Below are positions 5,276 to 8,490 of a stretch of 8,490 nucleotides of DNA, in pieces. The notes under the pieces are model-generated. The model had not been told where the DNA came from. It saw only the letters and a list, made by a program, of their open reading frames with translations, and searched no databases. The translations under genes were made by a program, and so were the position numbers. The stretch covers positions 1 to 8,490 of the forward strand of contig NZ_JAFLSB010000056.1 in assembly GCF_022511165.1 (NCBI RefSeq). Direction: 5' to 3'. The stretch is from Helicobacter sp. (lineage in GTDB: Bacteria; Campylobacterota; Campylobacteria; Campylobacterales; Helicobacteraceae). The number at the start of each line of letters is the position of its first letter. The stretch's first letter is position 1.

Positions 5276-6385
5276 ATGAAAGAGAGAAGAGAGTTTTTAA
5301 AAGATAGTCTAAAAAGTGCTGTGTTGTTAGGCTTGGCTTTAAATAGCACAAGTTTGTTTGCTACTCAAAATTCAAAAGGGGTTAAAATGCCAAAAAGAAT
5401 GCTTGGAAAAGATTTTAGTGTATCAAGTCTTGGTTTTGGTTGTATGGGGCTTAATTATCATCGTTCCAAAAATCTTTCAAAAAAAGAGGCTCTCAAAATC
5501 CTTCAAAGTGCTATTGAAGCGGGAATCACACTTTTTGATACCGCTCAAGTGTATGGACCAAATAGTAATGAAATTCTCATAGGAGAGCTACTTAAACCTT
5601 ACAACAAAGACATTTTTATCACCACAAAATTTGGTTTTGGCAAAGATATGAGTGTGCTTGATTCTTCACCAAAACGCATTAAAGAAGTCGTTGAACAAAG
5701 CCTTAAAAGACTGCATTTAGAGCAAATTCCTCTGCTTTATCAACACCGCTTTGACCCAAAAACACCCATAGAAGAAGTCGCTAATGCTGTTAAAGAGCTG
5801 ATTAAAGAGGGTAAGGTCGCAAGATTTGGCTTGTGTGAGCTTAGTGCAAAAACCATACAAAAGGCTCATCAAATTTGCCCTGTTACAGCGGTGCAAAGCG
5901 AGTATCACTTAATGTGGCGTGGGGTGGAGCAAGAGATTTTGCCTACTTTAGAGAAGTTAAATATCGGTTTTGTAGCGTATTCTCCGCTTAATCGTGGCTA
6001 TTTGAGTGGAGCCTTGAATAAAAATTCGAAATTTAATGCGAGCAATGACAATCGTGCAGGATTTCCACGATTTCAACCCGAGGCTTTGGAGGCAAATTAT
6101 AAAATTATCGAGCTTTTGAAAGACTTTGGTAAGGGTAAAAATCCTCACTCAAAAGATGGCAATGCTACACCTGCACAAATTGCGATTGCTTATCTCCTTG
6201 CTAAAAAACCTTTCATTGTCCCACTTTTTGGCACGACTAATTTAGCTCATCTTAATGAAAATATCAATGCTTTAAATGTCAAACTCACGCAAAAGGATTT
6301 AAAAGAACTTGATAAAAGACTTGATAAAATCGAAATTGTAGGCGATAGATACCCGCCTGAACAAGCTCAAAGAGTAGGGCAATGA
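5276..6385 (+). CDS. Tat-signal aldo/keto reductase (first paralogue)
   Basis: This 369-residue NADPH-type aldo/keto reductase has a (beta/alpha)8 barrel and resembles the AKR11-13/YakC-like group. The N-terminus is a Tat signal: ERREFLK (residues 3-9), a hydrophobic segment to about 28 and possible cleavage after SLFA (26-29). The barrel starts at RMLGKDFSVSSLGFGCM (41-57). The full catalytic tetrad is present: Asp88 and Tyr93 in FDTAQVYGP, Lys118 in TTKFGF and His157 in YQHRFDP. Cofactor-binding segments include YSPLNRGYLSG (235-245) and VPLFGTT. The start ATG has AAGGAG six bases upstream. An internal ATG (codon 38) with AAAAGGGG before it sits at the barrel start. It is cotranscribed with AKR2, which begins one base after its stop. 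The substrate is unknown. A periplasmic site for a nicotinamide enzyme is unusual; Tat export with bound cofactor is the likely reason for that pathway, which is inference. Confidence 0.9.
   Translation: MKERREFLKDSLKSAVLLGLALNSTSLFATQNSKGVKMPKRMLGKDFSVSSLGFGCMGLNYHRSKNLSKKEALKILQSAIEAGITLFDTAQVYGPNSNEILIGELLKPYNKDIFITTKFGFGKDMSVLDSSPKRIKEVVEQSLKRLHLEQIPLLYQHRFDPKTPIEEVANAVKELIKEGKVARFGLCELSAKTIQKAHQICPVTAVQSEYHLMWRGVEQEILPTLEKLNIGFVAYSPLNRGYLSGALNKNSKFNASNDNRAGFPRFQPEALEANYKIIELLKDFGKGKNPHSKDGNATPAQIAIAYLLAKKPFIVPLFGTTNLAHLNENINALNVKLTQKDLKELDKRLDKIEIVGDRYPPEQAQRVGQ
5374..5389 (+). promoter_or_regulatory. Internal ribosome binding site and in-frame ATG (Met38) in the first reductase
   Basis: AAAAGGGG (5374-5381) is followed after five bases by an in-frame ATG (5387-5389). 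Starting there would give a signal-less protein beginning MPKRMLG, the usual N-terminus of cytoplasmic aldo/keto reductases. It is either a functional second start or a relic of an ancestral start. Confidence 0.45.
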
Positions 6386-6386
6386 T

Positions 6387-7559
6387 ATGGCTTATAACCG
6401 CAGAGGATTTCTCAAAACTCTTGCTTTAACAAGTTTGGCTTTGGGGGCAAGTAACCATTTGCTCGCAGCAGATAAAACAGAGCATACCAAGCTAAAAGGA
6501 GCAGATAATGCAAAAAATTTAGACAAAATAAAGGAAAAGCAAATGAGAGTTTTAGGCAATAGTGGCATTAAAGTTTCGCCTTTGGGACTTGGTTGTATGA
6601 GTATGACTTATGCTTTAGGACCTGCGAGCGATAAAAAAGATATGGTAAAGCTCATTCATCAGGCTGTGGATTTGGGTGTGAATTTCTTTGATACAGCTGA
6701 AGTGTATGGACCTTTTAGCAGTGAAGAATATGTGGGAGAGGCTTTCAAAAAAAGCTCTTTGAGGCAAAAAGTAGTGATTGCTACAAAATTTGGAGTGCAT
6801 TACAGACGGGTGAATGGAATAAACAAGCAAGTAATGGATTCGCAGCCCAATGAAATCCGCCGCTCTATTGATGGAAGCTTGTATCGCCTCAAAACTGATT
6901 ATATTGATTTATATTATCAACATAGAATTGACCCCAATGTGCCTATTGAGGAGGTTGCAGGTGTAATTGAAAGTCTCATCAAAGAGGGTAAAATCAGGGC
7001 GTGGGGACTTAGTGAAGCAGGAGTGCAAAGCATAAAAAAAGCCCATAAAATCGTCCCTTTAAGTGCTGTTCAAAGCGAGTATTCTTTATGGTGGAGAGAG
7101 CCAGAAAAATCGCTTTTTAGTCTTTTAAAGGAACTTAATATCGCTCTTGTGCCTTTTAGCCCAATGGGTAAGGGTTATCTTACAGGTTCGCTTACAAAGA
7201 ATAGCACATTTCAAAAAGGTGATTTACGCCCTCAATTTCCACGATTTAGCAAAGAAAACCTCGAGAAAAATCGCAAATTGATTGATTTTATACAAAGCGT
7301 TGCACAAAGCAAAAAAATCAATGGAAAAAGTGCAACAAACGCACAAATTGCTTTAGCGTGGCTTTTGGCACAGGGTGATTTTATTATCCCAATTCCCGGC
7401 ACAACTAAACTTGCTCATTTGAAAGAGAATTTAGACTCTTTGCAAATTCATTTTGGTAGCCAAGAATTGCAGGAATTTAATGCTAAGCTCGATAAAATCG
7501 AAATTTCAGGCGATAGATATCCCGCAGGTTCAGATATGGCAAAACGCGTAGGCAAATAA
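6387..7559 (+). CDS. Tat-signal aldo/keto reductase (second paralogue)
   Basis: This 390-residue protein is homologous to the preceding reductase along its whole length. The Tat motif is NRRGFLK (residues 4-10), then TLALTSLALGASNHLLAA with likely cleavage around 27-28. A Lys-rich linker (29-52) precedes the barrel at MRVLGNSGIKVSPLGLGCM (53-71). The catalytic tetrad is Asp102 and Tyr107 in FDTAEVYGP, Lys134 in ATKFG and His179 in YYQHRIDP. Late motifs are FSPMGKGYLTG (257-267) and IPIPGTTKLAHLKEN. The C-terminal DKIEISGDRYP motif matches DKIEIVGDRYP of the upstream copy, and the underlying DNA is nearly identical, pointing to tandem duplication. The ATG is one base after the previous stop with only a weak Shine-Dalgarno (AGAGTAGGG), so translation is probably coupled. 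The SDR gene follows 29 bp later. The substrate is not predictable. Confidence 0.9.
   Translation: MAYNRRGFLKTLALTSLALGASNHLLAADKTEHTKLKGADNAKNLDKIKEKQMRVLGNSGIKVSPLGLGCMSMTYALGPASDKKDMVKLIHQAVDLGVNFFDTAEVYGPFSSEEYVGEAFKKSSLRQKVVIATKFGVHYRRVNGINKQVMDSQPNEIRRSIDGSLYRLKTDYIDLYYQHRIDPNVPIEEVAGVIESLIKEGKIRAWGLSEAGVQSIKKAHKIVPLSAVQSEYSLWWREPEKSLFSLLKELNIALVPFSPMGKGYLTGSLTKNSTFQKGDLRPQFPRFSKENLEKNRKLIDFIQSVAQSKKINGKSATNAQIALAWLLAQGDFIIPIPGTTKLAHLKENLDSLQIHFGSQELQEFNAKLDKIEISGDRYPAGSDMAKRVGK
6408..6438 (+). repeat. Tat leader DNA repeat, copy 1 (second reductase)
   Basis: This segment encodes the FLKTLALTSL part of the signal peptide. It matches 7607-7636 with only single-base differences: TTTCTCAAAAC, one variable base, CTTGCTTTAACAAGTTT, then the next base or two. 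The identity ends beyond the hydrophobic core, so leader DNA was duplicated or exchanged between two otherwise unrelated enzyme genes. Confidence 0.7.
6531..6545 (+). promoter_or_regulatory. Internal ribosome binding site and in-frame ATG (Met53) in the second reductase
   Basis: AAGGA (6531-6535) precedes an in-frame ATG (6543-6545) by seven bases, exactly at the start of the reductase domain. A stronger AAAAGGAG (6494-6501) with an out-of-frame ATG (6508) that terminates after four codons lies a little upstream in the same linker. Both look like start-site remnants embedded in coding sequence. Confidence 0.4.
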
Positions 7560-7588
7560 AATAAAAAATCCACCAAAAAAGGAGCAAA

Positions 7589-8490
7589 ATGCAACAAAGA
7601 CGCAAATTTCTCAAAACCCTTGCTTTAACAAGTTTAGTTTTAAGCACAAGCAGCAATCTGCTTTTAGCAGATGAGCTAAAAAAATTTAAAAATCAACAAA
7701 AAGGAGATAAAATGAATGAAAGTCAAGTATGGTATATCACGGGCGCAAGCGGAGGTTTGGGACTTGCCTTGGCAAAGTATCTTTTGCAAAAAGGCGATAA
7801 AGTCGCAGCAACCTCAAGGAAGCTAAGTAGCATAGAGAAAAAGCTTGGCAAAGAAAGTGAGAATTTCTTACCTTTGGAGCTGACTTTTGATACAAGTAAA
7901 GGTGGTATTGCCAAGAAATCTCAAGCGAATTTGGACGCGATTTTTAAAAAATGGGGCAGACTTGATAATCTTGTCAATAACGCAGGATATGGACTTTTGG
8001 GCTTTGTTGAGGAAGTGAGTGAAAAGCAGCTAAGAGAGCAGTTTGAAGTCAATGTTTTTGCCCCTTATATCATCACGCAAAATGCCCTTAAAATTATGCG
8101 TCCGCAGGCTCTCAAAGAGGGAGGAGATAAGCAGCATTTTAAAGCTAGAATCTTTAATCTTAGCTCCATTGGTGGCTTTAGGGCGAGTGATAGTTCAACG
8201 CCTTATAGTATGTCTAAATTTGCTTTGAGTGCTTTAAGTGAAGGGCTAAGCCTTGATTTGGAGGATTTTGGAATCGCTGTAATTAACATTATGCCTGCGG
8301 GATTTAGAACGCAATTTATAGGGGATTCTAAAAATTTTGGCGATATAAAAATTGCTGATTATGAAGCCAAAAGAAAAGCTTTTGAGGAAAGAATGGCAGC
8401 CTATAATGGCAAACAGCCCGGCAATCCTGAAGCATTTGCAAAAATCATTTATGAACTCTCAAGAATGAAAAATCCACCGCTTAATCTTTT
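7589..8490 (+). CDS. Tat-signal classical short-chain dehydrogenase/reductase, 3' end outside the window
   Basis: The first 300 codons are present and the reading frame is open to the window edge. The Tat motif is QRRKFLK (residues 3-9), then a hydrophobic core to about 26 and ADELKKFKNQQKGDKM as linker. The SDR domain starts at ESQVWYITGASGGLGLALA (44-62) with the TGxxxGxG cofactor loop (51-58). It continues with LVNNAGYG (128-135), Asn155 in FEVNVFAPY, the catalytic Ser in NLSSIGG (190-196) and Tyr206/Lys210 in YSMSK, so all active-site residues are present. IMPAGFRTQF (234-243) follows. The domain type resembles classical SDRs annotated as oxidoreductases acting on ketones or steroids; the substrate is unknown. 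The ATG at 7589 has AAAAAAGGAG upstream, 29 bp after the second reductase. An internal ATG (codon 42) with AAGGAG is a strong alternative start giving a cytoplasmic form. Confidence 0.9.
   Translation, partial: MQQRRKFLKTLALTSLVLSTSSNLLLADELKKFKNQQKGDKMNESQVWYITGASGGLGLALAKYLLQKGDKVAATSRKLSSIEKKLGKESENFLPLELTFDTSKGGIAKKSQANLDAIFKKWGRLDNLVNNAGYGLLGFVEEVSEKQLREQFEVNVFAPYIITQNALKIMRPQALKEGGDKQHFKARIFNLSSIGGFRASDSSTPYSMSKFALSALSEGLSLDLEDFGIAVINIMPAGFRTQFIGDSKNFGDIKIADYEAKRKAFEERMAAYNGKQPGNPEAFAKIIYELSRMKNPPLNL
7607..7636 (+). repeat. Tat leader DNA repeat, copy 2 (terminal SDR)
   Basis: This is the partner of the repeat at 6408-6438. It encodes FLKTLALTSL in the signal of the SDR gene. The mature proteins belong to different folds (SDR versus aldo/keto reductase barrel), so the similarity is confined to the leader. 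Confidence 0.7.
7701..7714 (+). promoter_or_regulatory. Strong internal ribosome binding site and in-frame ATG (Met42) in the terminal SDR
   Basis: AAGGAG (7701-7706) followed five bases later by an in-frame ATG (7712-7714) is as good as the annotated gene starts in this window. It begins MNESQVWYITGASGG, a typical SDR N-terminus. Of the three internal starts in this operon it is the most convincing. Confidence 0.6.

Noticed and set aside
6494..6522. AAAAGGAG plus ATG mini-ORF of four codons in the second reductase linker
   Set aside because: Too short to be a gene and out of frame; kept only as supporting evidence for embedded start-site relics.
8043..8228. Plus-strand ORF of 61 codons inside the terminal SDR
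   Set aside because: It is out of frame within an SDR frame that carries the full set of catalytic residues.

Overview
The window looks like a chromosomal stretch from an AT-rich epsilonproteobacterium (Campylobacterota), most likely Helicobacter or a close relative. This is inferred from the low G+C, purine-rich AAGGAG ribosome binding sites, short gene spacings and an arsP/acr3/arsR set of the kind known from Campylobacter. I could not run a search, so the genus is tentative. No rRNA, tRNA, CRISPR array or insertion sequence is visible.

Left half, all on the minus strand. Reading in the direction of transcription (right to left), an arsenic resistance operon comes first: arsP (organoarsenical permease), acr3 (arsenite efflux carrier) and arsR (repressor). 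It starts from an extended -10 promoter that abuts a perfect 32-bp palindrome, the likely ArsR operator. No arsenate reductase gene (arsC) lies in the cluster. After a 199-bp gap with a weak terminator and a possible promoter comes a complete amino acid:cation symporter of the alanine/glycine (AGCS) family.

Right half, all on the plus strand. A divergent promoter reads into a tightly packed run of oxidoreductase genes: a 55-codon ORF that encodes only a twin-arginine (Tat) signal peptide, an atypical SDR (NAD(P)-binding) protein, two tandem paralogous aldo/keto reductases and a classical SDR cut by the window end. The two reductases and the last SDR each begin with a Tat signal fused to an otherwise ordinary NAD(P)-dependent enzyme. 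The first SDR has no signal of its own, but the Tat ORF in front of it is in the same reading frame and is separated from it only by one TAA stop and 15 sense codons. The whole run therefore looks like a set of Tat-exported NAD(P) enzymes.

The most unusual features are in this run. In each of the three Tat-fused genes, an in-frame internal ATG with its own Shine-Dalgarno-like sequence sits exactly where the conserved catalytic domain starts, so both exported and cytoplasmic forms could be made, or the leaders were added later to ancestral cytoplasmic genes. The leaders of the second reductase and the last SDR are almost identical at DNA level, as expected for a duplicated leader module. Inside the signal-only ORF there is a hairpin followed by seven Ts that looks like an attenuator or terminator. 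Several AT-rich palindromes in the intergenic regions share a TATGAAAT half-site.
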